35,661 nt of DNA from Beijerinckiaceae bacterium. GTDB lineage: Bacteria; Pseudomonadota; Alphaproteobacteria; Rhizobiales; Beijerinckiaceae. Location: positions 1 through 35,661 of the forward strand of contig JAPJMW010000205.1 of NCBI GenBank assembly GCA_026461505.1, read 5' to 3'. The position numbers and the translations under genes are program-made. Numbering within the stretch: the first letter of the stretch is position 1; each line of letters starts with the position of its first letter. Under the pieces are notes generated by a model. It saw only the letters and a list, made by a program, of their open reading frames with translations, was not told where the DNA came from and searched no databases. Positions 16,036 to 23,578 of the stretch are shown piece by piece.

Positions 16036-16811
16036 GTGGGTTTGATCCGAAACAGGCTTTTTCCCTGAGTGGCCGAACAGCTGTTGTGACAGGTGGTGGA
16101 AAAGGTATTGGGCAAGGCGTGGCGCTCGGCATGGCGCGCTCAGGCGCGCGCGTTCATGTGCTTGATCGCGATCTAAAGGCGGCTGAGGAAACCGTAGGCC
16201 TGATTGTCATGGAAGGGATGGCCGCTAAAGCGCATCGTGTTGATGTGGGTGATGAGGCCGAGATCAATGCCGCGATGGATGCCATCGCCTCCGAAGGCGC
16301 GATTGATATTTTGGTCAATAATGCGGGCCTTGCCATTCGTAAGCCATCGGTCGAACTTTCAGTGGCCGATTGGGATGCGGTTTTGAAAGTCAATTTAACC
16401 GGCGTTTTTTTGTGCGCACGGGCGGCGGCGCGGCATATGATCGCCAACAAGAAGGGCGCGATTGTGAATCTCGCCTCGATCATGGGGCTTTCAGGCGGCG
16501 GGCTTTATCCGAATATTTCGTACCAAGCGACGAAGGGTGCGGTGGTTAATCTCACCCGTGCTTTGGCAGTGGAATGGGCGCCCTTTGGCGTCCGCGTGAA
16601 TGCCGTGGCGCCTACTTGGGTAAGGACGGATTTCATCAAGCCGCTGACCGATAACCCCGAATTGCTCGCCCGTATGAACGCGATGACGCCGCTTGGCCGC
16701 ATTGCGGAGATTGACGAAGTCGTCGGTGGTATTGTCTATCTAGCGAGTCCTGCGGCCGCGATGGTCACCGGACACACATTGGCGATCGATGGCGGCTTTT
16801 TAGCCCAGTAG
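16032..16811 (+). CDS. Short-chain dehydrogenase/reductase (sugar/sugar-acid dehydrogenase)
   Basis: A 259-residue classical SDR. The nucleotide motif TGGGKGIGQG is at 20-29, D45 at the end of the second strand predicts NAD rather than NADP, NNAG is at 96-99, and the catalytic S149, Y164 and K168 are present (NISYQATKGA). The C-terminal TGHTLAIDGGF is normal. It overlaps the aldo/keto reductase by four bases. In oxidative deoxysugar pathways an SDR either oxidises the sugar itself or a 2-keto-3-deoxy acid later on; either fits here, and the aldo/keto reductase may already supply the first step. Substrate is inferred from context only. Confidence 0.88.
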   Translation: MSGFDPKQAFSLSGRTAVVTGGGKGIGQGVALGMARSGARVHVLDRDLKAAEETVGLIVMEGMAAKAHRVDVGDEAEINAAMDAIASEGAIDILVNNAGLAIRKPSVELSVADWDAVLKVNLTGVFLCARAAARHMIANKKGAIVNLASIMGLSGGGLYPNISYQATKGAVVNLTRALAVEWAPFGVRVNAVAPTWVRTDFIKPLTDNPELLARMNAMTPLGRIAEIDEVVGGIVYLASPAAAMVTGHTLAIDGGFLAQ

Positions 16812-16820
16812 GGACTTCTT

Positions 16821-18197
16821 ATGACACATATTCCGATGACGATTGGCGAGATCCAGGCGGCGATTCACGCCGGGCGCTTGACGGCGGAGCAATCGGTCGC
16901 AGCCGCCCTGCAACGGATCACGGCGTGGAATGGCAAGCTCAAAGCCTTTGTGACCATCGATGCGGAGCGCGCTATGGCGGACGCCCGCCATCTCGACCAA
17001 TTGGCCGCGATGGGCGTGCCGAAGGGGCCGCTGTTCGGCGTGCCACTGGCAATCAAGGATATTATCGATGTTGCGGGGCTGCGCACGGGCGGGGGTTCGC
17101 TTACGCGGAAAGACGCAGCCATTGCCGCAGCCGATGCCGAGGTCGTGACGCGGCTCAGGAATGCCGGCGCCGTCATCATGGGTAAAGTGGCAACGGTGGA
17201 ATATGCCTTCGGCGGTTGGGGCTCTAATGAGACGCTCGGCGCACCACATAACCCGTGGGACTTGGAACAGGCGCGGGTTCCGGGCGGCTCGTCGAACGGG
17301 TCAGGGGTTGCGGTGGCATCAGGGTTGGTGCCGGGGGCCCTAGGTTCCGACACAGGCGGCTCGATCCGTCTGCCTTCATCCTTTGCAGGCATGGTGGGGT
17401 TGAAGACGACGGCGGGCTTAATCCCTAAGACGGGGGTGTTGCCGCTCTCGGATATTCTGGACACGATCGGCCCGATGACGCGCTGCGTTGAGGATGCCGC
17501 GATTTTGTTTGATGTCTTAATGGGCCATAAGCCCGGTAGCAGCGTTCCTTCGCCGACTGAACCCAAGCATGCGTTCCGTAACAAGCGGATTGGAGTTCCG
17601 GTTGATCTGGGCGTTTCTCTGCATCCGGATACGGCCAAAGTCTACGCTGAAACGCAGGAAAGGCTGAAGGCTGCCGGAGCCACGCTTGTGCCGGTGCGTT
17701 TTCCGATGAGCCTTGCTGATTATGCGGCGCCATGCGGGATGTTTTTGGCGGTTGATTCCTATCGCCATTACGGACCGCTTGCTGAGGAAGAACCAAACCG
17801 GCTGGGTGATCCCGTCCGTAAACGGATGTTGAGCGGCAAGCCTGTGACGGCGGTCGATTACACCAAGAATTTAGAGCGCCGCGAGCGGGAAAAGGCCGTT
17901 ATTGATGCGGTTTTCGAAACGGTAGATACAATCCTCATGCCTTCAGCGGCAATGCCAGCTCCAGTGCTGGGCGAGCATCCCGAACATGATAGTCCAGCCG
18001 TGTTTACACGCTTTGCCAATTACTTCGATTTGGCCGCTATTTCCCTTCCTGTCGGGCTTTCGGCAACGGGTCTCCCGATTGCGGTGCAATTTGTGGTGCC
18101 GGGCTTTGCAGAGGCGCGAGCCCTCGATCTGGGATATCGGATGGAGACAGCCCAAGGTGGACCGATCACATGCCCAATCTTAGCGCAGATGCCGTAA
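16821..18197 (+). CDS. Amidase-signature family hydrolase
   Basis: A 458-residue amidase-signature enzyme related to GatA, indoleacetamide hydrolase and other amidases. The Ser-cisSer-Lys triad is visible as K79 (PLAIKDIIDVAGL), S157 (PGGSSNGSG) and S181 (GSDTGGSIRLP). It hydrolyses an amide bond to an acid plus ammonia or amine, in the cytoplasm. AGGGA lies seven bases before the ATG, which itself begins nine bases after the SDR stop, so it is the last gene of the importer operon. No GatB or GatC lies nearby, arguing against a tRNA amidotransferase role. Amidases are not part of known rhamnose or fucose routes, so its presence may mean the imported compound carries an amide; that is conjecture. 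Confidence 0.88.
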   Translation: MTHIPMTIGEIQAAIHAGRLTAEQSVAAALQRITAWNGKLKAFVTIDAERAMADARHLDQLAAMGVPKGPLFGVPLAIKDIIDVAGLRTGGGSLTRKDAAIAAADAEVVTRLRNAGAVIMGKVATVEYAFGGWGSNETLGAPHNPWDLEQARVPGGSSNGSGVAVASGLVPGALGSDTGGSIRLPSSFAGMVGLKTTAGLIPKTGVLPLSDILDTIGPMTRCVEDAAILFDVLMGHKPGSSVPSPTEPKHAFRNKRIGVPVDLGVSLHPDTAKVYAETQERLKAAGATLVPVRFPMSLADYAAPCGMFLAVDSYRHYGPLAEEEPNRLGDPVRKRMLSGKPVTAVDYTKNLERREREKAVIDAVFETVDTILMPSAAMPAPVLGEHPEHDSPAVFTRFANYFDLAAISLPVGLSATGLPIAVQFVVPGFAEARALDLGYRMETAQGGPITCPILAQMP

Positions 18198-18304
18198 GCG
18201 CTAAAATTTTTTGATGGAGATCAAATATTTTTAACTCATCCATCTTCATAAAAGCTCGACATCTTCTATAATACAAATTTAAATGTGAAATATATAAAAA
18301 TACA

Positions 18305-18333
18305 TTGAAATTAGTTTATTATAGCGCTATAGA
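18305..18333 (+). promoter_or_regulatory. Candidate promoter of the ferredoxin-NADP reductase gene
   Basis: TTGAAA (18305-18310), a 17-base spacer and TATAGA (18328-18333) form a good -35/-10 pair about 38 bases before the start codon. It lies in an AT-rich 173-base gap after the amidase. A perfect palindrome at 18320-18331 overlaps the -10 box, so a dimeric regulator bound there would block RNA polymerase. Confidence 0.5.
18320..18331. promoter_or_regulatory. Perfect 12-bp palindrome TATAGCGCTATA (operator candidate)
   Basis: TATAGCGCTATA reads the same on both strands and overlaps the candidate -10 box of the reductase gene. The regulator is not encoded nearby. No copy was noticed elsewhere in the window, though I could not search exhaustively. 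Confidence 0.45.
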
Positions 18334-18370
18334 TTAAACCATAGTCATTTGAGACAGCGGATCGCGGGCG

Positions 18371-19144
18371 ATGAGCGCATTTGTAGAAGAAACGGTCACC
18401 AGCGTTCATCATTGGACGGAGACGCTGTTCAGCTTCACAACGACGCGCAGCCGTTCGTTCCGTTTTCGCAATGGTCAGTTCTCGATGATCGGCCTTCCGG
18501 TTGATGGCAAGCCGCTGTTGCGCGCCTATTCGATCGCCAGCCCCAATTACGCCGAAGAGCTTGAATTTTTCTCAATCAAAGTGCCCGACGGTCCCTTGAC
18601 GTCGCGGCTCTTGAACATCGTTCCCGGTGACAAAGTGATTATCGGCCAGAAGGCGACTGGCACCTTGCTGCTCGATAATTTATTGCCCGGCAAACATCTC
18701 TATCTCTTGGGCACCGGAACGGGCCTTGCACCGTTTTTAAGCCTGATCCGCGATCCGGAAACCTACGAGCATTTCGAGAAGGTTGTGCTCGTGCACGGCA
18801 CCCGTGAAGTGGCCGAATTGGCCTATGCCGATATGATTGAAAAGGAATTGCCGGAGGATGAATTCCTTGGCGATTTTGTGCGCGGAAAGCTTGTTTATTA
18901 TCCAACCGTGACGCGCGAGCCTTTCCGCAACCGTGGCCGCATTACCCATCTGATCGAGCAGAATGCGCTCACCGATGACATAGGCCTGCCACCGCTCAAT
19001 CCGGACGATGACCGGGTGATGGTGTGCGGCAATCATGGATTAAACACGGATATAGCTACGATCTTGAAAGCGCGTGGCTTTAACGAAGGCAATAGCGGCG
19101 AGCCCGGCACCTATGTTGTCGAGCGCGCCTTTGTCGAAAAATAA
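18371..19144 (+). CDS. fpr: Ferredoxin/flavodoxin-NADP+ reductase
   Basis: A 257-residue bacterial FPR, a soluble FAD enzyme that exchanges electrons between NADP(H) and ferredoxin or flavodoxin. The FAD motif RAYSIAS is at 51-57, the NADP-binding motif GTGTGLAPF at 114-122, and VMVCGNHGLN and the C-terminal YVVERAFVEK are as in the alphaproteobacterial (Rhodobacter-type) subclass. Length is normal. The ATG at 18371 follows GCGGGCG but has no strong ribosome site. It sits alone between the amidase and the convergent succinate-semialdehyde dehydrogenase. Such reductases supply reduced ferredoxin, recycle NADPH and are often induced by oxidative stress. Confidence 0.93.
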   Translation: MSAFVEETVTSVHHWTETLFSFTTTRSRSFRFRNGQFSMIGLPVDGKPLLRAYSIASPNYAEELEFFSIKVPDGPLTSRLLNIVPGDKVIIGQKATGTLLLDNLLPGKHLYLLGTGTGLAPFLSLIRDPETYEHFEKVVLVHGTREVAELAYADMIEKELPEDEFLGDFVRGKLVYYPTVTREPFRNRGRITHLIEQNALTDDIGLPPLNPDDDRVMVCGNHGLNTDIATILKARGFNEGNSGEPGTYVVERAFVEK

Positions 19145-19158
19145 AATGGAGCCTGGGT

Positions 19159-20640
19159 TTACTTACCCAAGCCGCCCATCAGCATATATTTAATCTCGAC
19201 ATATTCATCGATGCCATGGAGTGAGCCTTCGCGGCCGATGCCGGATTCTTTCATGCCGCCGAAGGGTGCTTCTGCCGTTGAAATAATGCCTTCATTGATG
19301 CCGACCATACCATATTCCAATGCCTCACCCACGCGCCAGACGCGGCCTATGTCGCGCGTATAAAAATAGCAGGCCAAGCCGAATTCCGTATCATTGGCCA
19401 TCGCGATCGCTTCTTCTTCCGTTTTGAAGCGGAAGATCGGGGCAACAGGTCCAAAGGTTTCTTCGCGGGCAACCTGCATGTCCGGCGTCACGTCGCGAAT
19501 AATGGTTGGTTCATAAAAGCTGCCGCCGAGCGCGTGGCGTTTGCCGCCTACTAAAACCTTGCCACCTTTGGCGATGGCGTCCGCTACATGTTCTTCAACC
19601 TTTTTGATGGCCTTGGTATTGATCAGCGGTCCCGTTGTTACCCCTTCACCAAAGCCATCGCCTACGCTGAGCTTCTTTACCGCTTCGGCGAGCTTGTTGG
19701 CGAAAGCATCATAGACACCGTCTTGAACCAACAGGCGATTGGCGCAGACGCAGGTTTGTCCGGCATTGCGATATTTCGAAGCCATTGCGCCTTGTACCGC
19801 CGCATCAAGATCGGCGTCGTCAAACACGATGAAGGGTGCGTTACCGCCGAGTTCAAGCCCCACTTTTTTGACCGTTGAAGCGCATTGCGCCATTAGCAAT
19901 TTACCAACCGCGGTGGAGCCGGTGAACGACAATGCACGAACCTTCGGGCTCGATGTCATTTCAGCACCAATCTCGCGGGCTTGACCTGTGACAACCGAAA
20001 ACACGCCTGCGGGAATACCCGCACGCTCGGCCAATTCGGCCAGTGCCAAGGCCGAGAAGGGTGTTTCTTCCGATGGCTTTACAACAAAGGCGCAGCCCGC
20101 CGCCAAGGCAGGAGCCGCTTTACGCGTGATCATCGCATTCGGAAAATTCCATGGCGTGATGGCGGCTACCACGCCAACAGGTTGGCGGATCACCACGATA
20201 CGGCCGTTCGGCCATGGGGAAGGAACTGTTTCGCCATAGATGCGACGCGCTTCTTCGGCAAAAAATTCGACGAAGCTTGCGCCATAGGCCACTTCGCCTT
20301 TGGCCTCCGCCAAGGGCTTGCCCTGTTCCGCGGTCATGATACGGCCAAGATCGTCTTGATGTTCCATCATCATTTCGAACCAACGGCGCAGGATTTGTCC
20401 GCGCTGCTTGGCGGGTGTTGCAGCCCATGCTTTTTGCGCCTTTTCGGCACCTGCAATCGCTGCGGCCGTTTCCTTCTGCCCGAGCGACGGGATGCTGCCG
20501 ATGACAACGCCCGATGCCGGATTGGTAACCTCAATGCGCGTGTCTGATCCGACCCAGCTTCCATTGATGTAGCTCTCCTGCCGAAACAGGCTCTTTTCCT
20601 TCAAGAGATTGGATAAAAGAGAGGATGAGGCAGCCGACAT
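19159..20640 (-). CDS. gabD: Succinate-semialdehyde dehydrogenase (NAD(P)+)
   Basis: A 493-residue aldehyde dehydrogenase matching GabD in length and motifs: ITPWNFPNAM, FTGSTAVGK, LELGGNAPFIVFDDAD with general base E263, and NAGQTCVCANR with nucleophile C297. C299 completes the CVC pair that acts as a redox switch in GabD enzymes, and the E263-C297 spacing of 34 equals that of E. coli GabD. It oxidises succinate semialdehyde to succinate, feeding the TCA cycle. The start at 20640 has GGAG six bases upstream; GTG 20658 is in frame but unsupported. It follows the HAD-phosphatase operon after a 103-base gap with two hairpins and is probably expressed separately. Related semialdehydes (glutarate or sugar-derived) are possible alternatives. 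Confidence 0.87.
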   Translation of the reverse strand: MSAASSSLLSNLLKEKSLFRQESYINGSWVGSDTRIEVTNPASGVVIGSIPSLGQKETAAAIAGAEKAQKAWAATPAKQRGQILRRWFEMMMEHQDDLGRIMTAEQGKPLAEAKGEVAYGASFVEFFAEEARRIYGETVPSPWPNGRIVVIRQPVGVVAAITPWNFPNAMITRKAAPALAAGCAFVVKPSEETPFSALALAELAERAGIPAGVFSVVTGQAREIGAEMTSSPKVRALSFTGSTAVGKLLMAQCASTVKKVGLELGGNAPFIVFDDADLDAAVQGAMASKYRNAGQTCVCANRLLVQDGVYDAFANKLAEAVKKLSVGDGFGEGVTTGPLINTKAIKKVEEHVADAIAKGGKVLVGGKRHALGGSFYEPTIIRDVTPDMQVAREETFGPVAPIFRFKTEEEAIAMANDTEFGLACYFYTRDIGRVWRVGEALEYGMVGINEGIISTAEAPFGGMKESGIGREGSLHGIDEYVEIKYMLMGGLGK

Positions 20641-20673
20641 GATGAACTCCAAAGTCACTTAAGGATCCGCGCG

Positions 20674-20697
20674 AGGAAATCGCTTGTGCGGTTTCCT
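20674..20697. repeat. Stem-loop upstream of gabD
   Basis: Ten-base arms AGGAAATCGC and GCGGTTTCCT pair with one G-T wobble around a four-base loop (TTGT). In the minus-strand transcript this hairpin is the second of a tandem pair before the gabD ribosome site. Confidence 0.6.
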
Positions 20698-20700
20698 ATA

Positions 20701-20725
20701 CCTTTGGCAGCCAATCTGCCAAGGG
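20701..20725. repeat. Stem-loop after the HAD-phosphatase gene
   Basis: Ten-base arms CCTTTGGCAG and CTGCCAAGGG pair with one wobble around a five-base loop. On the minus strand it lies about 20 bases after the phosphatase stop codon, where a terminator would be expected, but no U-run follows, so it may be a Rho-associated 3' end or part of the gabD leader. Confidence 0.6.
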
Positions 20726-20743
20726 TGCCAGAGCCGATTTGCA

Positions 20744-21412
20744 TTAAACCAGTTGCAGGGCCGTTGCCGCGCCCAAAATCTCAACCATATCGGAGTAAGA
20801 GGCATCGCGGTCGACGGTTTCTGAAACGCTATATCCGGCTTTAAAATGGCTACCGCCTGAAAAGTGCCAGGCGGTCATGCCTGCCGATTTGGCAGCCATT
20901 AGTCCATAGGCGCTGTCTTCAATGACGACACATTGCTGAGGCGCCGCGTTGAGCGAATGGGCGGCGTGCAAAAAAAGGTCCGGCGCAGGTTTGCCATTTT
21001 TGACCATCGTGGCGCTAAACACGTTGGGGCCGAAATAATCGGCGATTTTGGTAATCGCGAGCGAGCGCGCGGCACGAACAGGATCGCTGCTGGTGGCTAC
21101 ACAGATTTTTGTTTTGAGTCCGGCTAACAGCGTCGTGATGCCTTTGATCGGCTTTAGATCTTGTTCAAAGCGCGCTAACAACGCGGTTCGCATTTCTTCT
21201 TTAAATTCAGGCGGCGGTGTCTTGCCTACTTCCTCGCGTATTGTTTCTATCGCTTGGTCAAAACTACGGCCGATCATGCGTTCAAAAAAGACGCGCTCCG
21301 GCAAATGGATATCATACCGCTTTAATTCTTCGACAAAGACGGTTCCCGATAAAATTTCACTATCGATCAATACGCCATCGCAATCGAAAATAACGAGCTC
21401 AATTTTATTCAT
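20744..21412 (-). CDS. HAD-superfamily phosphatase (subfamily IA, beta-PGM-like)
   Basis: A 222-residue hydrolase. Motif I is FDCDGVLIDSE (nucleophile D10, acid D12), motif II is ATSSD, motif III is the Lys in KNGKPAPDLF and motif IV is VIEDSAYG. A helical cap follows motif I, as in phosphoglycolate phosphatase and beta-phosphoglucomutase relatives. It should remove phosphate from, or move phosphate on, a small sugar phosphate. The ATG at 21412 puts the nucleophile at the expected position; the frame is open upstream to 21469 but that part overlaps the SIS gene. It starts seven bases after the SIS stop, as last gene of the FucU-TIM-SIS-HAD operon. Exact substrate unknown. Confidence 0.88.
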   Translation of the reverse strand: MNKIELVIFDCDGVLIDSEILSGTVFVEELKRYDIHLPERVFFERMIGRSFDQAIETIREEVGKTPPPEFKEEMRTALLARFEQDLKPIKGITTLLAGLKTKICVATSSDPVRAARSLAITKIADYFGPNVFSATMVKNGKPAPDLFLHAAHSLNAAPQQCVVIEDSAYGLMAAKSAGMTAWHFSGGSHFKAGYSVSETVDRDASYSDMVEILGAATALQLV

Positions 21413-21419
21413 TTTATGC

Positions 21420-21983
21420 TTATTCAAGATTGGTATGACGGGCACGCATTGTATCAGCAGTTTCGCCAAGCCTGTCTCTTAGTTTCAAAATAACAAGTTC
21501 AAAGAAAATTGTTTGGGCAATTTCAAAAAGGGAGCCCATCGGTAATACGGAAACCTTTGTCGTTTGATCATTCGCCATCGTTTGTGCGGGAATGGTCGTC
21601 ATAAGATCCGCTTTTAACGGCGTGCTACCCTTAGGCTGTGCGGTGATGACAGCCGTTTTTGCGCCATCATTCGCCGCTGCACGCATAAAGGCTTCGCCGG
21701 AATTTAAATGGCCGGTTCCTGCGGTGACAATAAACAGATCGCCCTGACCAAGATGAGGTGCCGTCATATCGCCTAATACATGAACATCAAGACCGAGATG
21801 AAACAGGCGCATGGCAAACCCTTTGATTGCCAAGCCTTCCCGCCCACAGCCATAAACGGCGATCTTTTTGGCTTTAACAATCGCATCAATCAGACCCTCT
21901 GCCGCATCATCTGGAATGACACGAAAAACCTGATGCAATTCATCCAACGCAGCAGCGCCAAGTGTAGCAATCGATGCGGGCAT
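21420..21983 (-). CDS. SIS-domain sugar-phosphate isomerase, 6-phospho-3-hexuloisomerase-like
   Basis: A 187-residue single SIS-domain protein. The length and landmarks match HxlB-type 6-phospho-3-hexuloisomerases: the VYGCGREGLAIKGFAMRLFH stretch at about 43-62, a GTGHL segment in place of the usual SGSG phosphate loop, and the C-terminal MRARHTNLE ending typical of that family. HxlB turns 3-hexulose 6-phosphate into fructose 6-phosphate in the ribulose monophosphate cycle. No hexulose-6-phosphate synthase lies nearby, so the real substrate is probably another ketose phosphate. AGGA lies seven bases before the ATG. It sits between the TIM-barrel isomerase and the HAD phosphatase with gaps of seven to nine bases. 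Confidence 0.82.
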   Translation of the reverse strand: MPASIATLGAAALDELHQVFRVIPDDAAEGLIDAIVKAKKIAVYGCGREGLAIKGFAMRLFHLGLDVHVLGDMTAPHLGQGDLFIVTAGTGHLNSGEAFMRAAANDGAKTAVITAQPKGSTPLKADLMTTIPAQTMANDQTTKVSVLPMGSLFEIAQTIFFELVILKLRDRLGETADTMRARHTNLE

Positions 21984-21992
21984 CTTATGTTC

Positions 21993-22994
21993 CTAATCCG
22001 GAAGCGGGCGATTAAACAAAGCCGCCTGCACGATGGCTTGGCTTTTTGGTGAGTCTTGACGTGCGATAGCAGCAGCTAAGCCTGCATGTCCTTTGAGCTT
22101 TGCGACAACAGCCTGCATCGCTTCAACCGCTGCAATATTCGTCGTGCATTCGGCAACAGGATCAAGGCCTGCAGTATCTGGGAACGTATCGAAATAGATC
22201 ACGCCTTTATAGCTGCACTGTTCGAGCACGTGCAGAAGTTCAATGGTTTGGATCGGATGAACAGAACCAGCGATGAGACCGTCATCCCGTTTGCCGTAAC
22301 CATCGTTTAAATGAATGCCTAAAAGTTTGGAGTGGCGCGCCACCAAGGCGGCCGCATGGGCTGGCATTTCATCGGCATAAAGCACATGGGCGAAATCGAG
22401 CGTAACGCCCGTATTGGGGCGGTTGATTTCTTTAAGCGACAATAGGGTTGTTGCGACATCCGGCATAAGGCTGAACGAGCGCGGCTCATTGGGCTTATAT
22501 TCGATGGAGATATCAATCGCGGGATTATGGCGTGCTACTTCATCCATCGCGGCAATGGTGTCATCCCATGCGCGCGCATAATCGATTTGGAAGGAGTAGT
22601 CGAAACCGTCTTGCCCCATCCATAGTGTCATTAAATTCCCACCCGCCTTCGCAAGCGAATCCAAGCCGCGCTTTGTGATGTCAATCGCGTTGCGTCGTAC
22701 TTGCTTATCAGGATGGGTAAACGCGCCGAGTTTAAAGCCCGGATCTGTGTAATAGCGCATCGCATAGCCATTTAAGCGAACACCGGATTGCGCCAATCCA
22801 TCGATAAGCTCGGACTCCGTGAAACCTTCAAGATGGTCCGGAAAATTGAGATCAACAGCATTGAGGCCTTTGACGCTCGCGGCCCGGTTTACAAGATCAA
22901 GCGTATTGGGCTTGCGGTTGAGGCCGTGCCAATAGCGATTGGTGTCGATTTTAAAAGAATTGAGCCGTGCGGCATAGCCTTGGTGCGAAGTCAC
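21993..22994 (-). CDS. Xylose-isomerase-like TIM-barrel sugar isomerase/epimerase
   Basis: A 333-residue protein of the AP-endonuclease-2/xylose-isomerase TIM-barrel superfamily. Candidate metal ligands are in SIEYKP (Glu), VTLDFAH (Asp, His), GIHLNDG (His, Asp) and YFDTFPD (Asp). These enzymes isomerise or epimerise free or phosphorylated sugars with a divalent metal. I cannot assign it to the L-rhamnose isomerase, IolE/IolI or tagatose epimerase branches by eye. The GTG start at 22994 is one base beyond the FucU stop, with AAGG about 11 bases upstream, so it is translationally coupled to the mutarotase and probably uses its product. Confidence 0.82.
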   Translation of the reverse strand: MTSHQGYAARLNSFKIDTNRYWHGLNRKPNTLDLVNRAASVKGLNAVDLNFPDHLEGFTESELIDGLAQSGVRLNGYAMRYYTDPGFKLGAFTHPDKQVRRNAIDITKRGLDSLAKAGGNLMTLWMGQDGFDYSFQIDYARAWDDTIAAMDEVARHNPAIDISIEYKPNEPRSFSLMPDVATTLLSLKEINRPNTGVTLDFAHVLYADEMPAHAAALVARHSKLLGIHLNDGYGKRDDGLIAGSVHPIQTIELLHVLEQCSYKGVIYFDTFPDTAGLDPVAECTTNIAAVEAMQAVVAKLKGHAGLAAAIARQDSPKSQAIVQAALFNRPLPD

Positions 22995-22995
22995 G

Positions 22996-23436
22996 TTAGA
23001 TCACGCCTTTTCTGAAAATAAAGCAGCCGTAGGGGCCGGGATCAGAGGTTTGTACAATGGCAAAACTCTTGGCCGCCGCTTCATAAAAATCGAACCGTTC
23101 ATAAGCGCCGATGGTGATAGGACGACCTTCGGCTTTATCCACGATGGCTTGCATGGTGTGATGGATGGTAACGAGCTTGTCCGGATCGCCCACCACTTTC
23201 ATGCGCATGACGGGCTCGTCCACAAACGTATCCAGCGGAAAGACCGAGAGAACGGCTTCGGAGGCGCGAGCGAGATCGGCACCGAAGAGCGAAACCAGTT
23301 TACCATGCGTGGTTTTAGCCGCCAGCGTTGATGCGGGATGATTGCGATCGCATAAAACGATATCATCGCCATGGCCCATGGCTTTCAGAACAAAAAGCAA
23401 TTCGGCGGTTAAGATCGGGTCGAGGCCTTTCAGCAT
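22996..23436 (-). CDS. fucU: FucU/RbsD-family sugar mutarotase
   Basis: A 146-residue RbsD/FucU protein, closer to FucU: MLKGLDPILTAELLFVLKAM, GHGDDIVLCD, FYEAAAKSFAIVQT and the C-terminal YGCFIFRKGVI parallel E. coli FucU. It equilibrates anomers or pyranose/furanose forms of L-fucose or D-ribose. H22 of the GHGD motif is the expected catalytic His. The start at 23436 is fixed by GGAG eight bases upstream; the 20 residues available upstream are not family-like. It is first in its operon and divergent from ribokinase, echoing the rbsD-rbsK association. Whether ribose or a deoxyhexose is the ligand is open. Confidence 0.9.
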   Translation of the reverse strand: MLKGLDPILTAELLFVLKAMGHGDDIVLCDRNHPASTLAAKTTHGKLVSLFGADLARASEAVLSVFPLDTFVDEPVMRMKVVGDPDKLVTIHHTMQAIVDKAEGRPITIGAYERFDFYEAAAKSFAIVQTSDPGPYGCFIFRKGVI

Positions 23437-23509
23437 CGGGTTGCTCCGTACAAAAGTTGATGGGAGCAAAATCACAGATATGCCGACAAGTTGCAATCAT
23501 CCTTTGCCA

Positions 23510-23530
23510 TCGAACGGGTTTGACGTTCGA
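23510..23530. promoter_or_regulatory. Inverted repeat between fucU and rbsK (operator candidate)
   Basis: Perfect arms TCGAACG and CGTTCGA are separated by seven bases (21 bases in all). The second arm overlaps the -35 box of the rbsK promoter candidate, and the site is 74 bases upstream of the divergent fucU start, so a dimeric repressor could control both units. No regulator gene is present between them. Confidence 0.6.
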
Positions 23531-23548
23531 GTTTTGAGCTTCTACGAT
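23520..23548 (+). promoter_or_regulatory. Candidate promoter of the rbsK-ATPase unit
   Basis: TTGACG (23520-23525), a spacer of exactly 17 bases and TACGAT (23543-23548) give a strong sigma-70-type pair. Transcription would begin near 23555, leaving a short leader of about 24 bases with a G-rich ribosome site before the ATG at 23579. Confidence 0.6.
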
Positions 23549-23578
23549 CTGAAAAAGTAAAAGCGGGGGGAATATCGA

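Noticed and set aside
16865-17638. 257-codon open frame antisense to the amidase
   Set aside because: The region is fully explained by the amidase triad on the plus strand; the antisense product is Pro/Ser/Thr-rich and unstructured.
19981-20547. 188-codon open frame antisense to gabD
   Set aside because: Shadow of a strongly supported aldehyde dehydrogenase; the translation has no recognisable motif.
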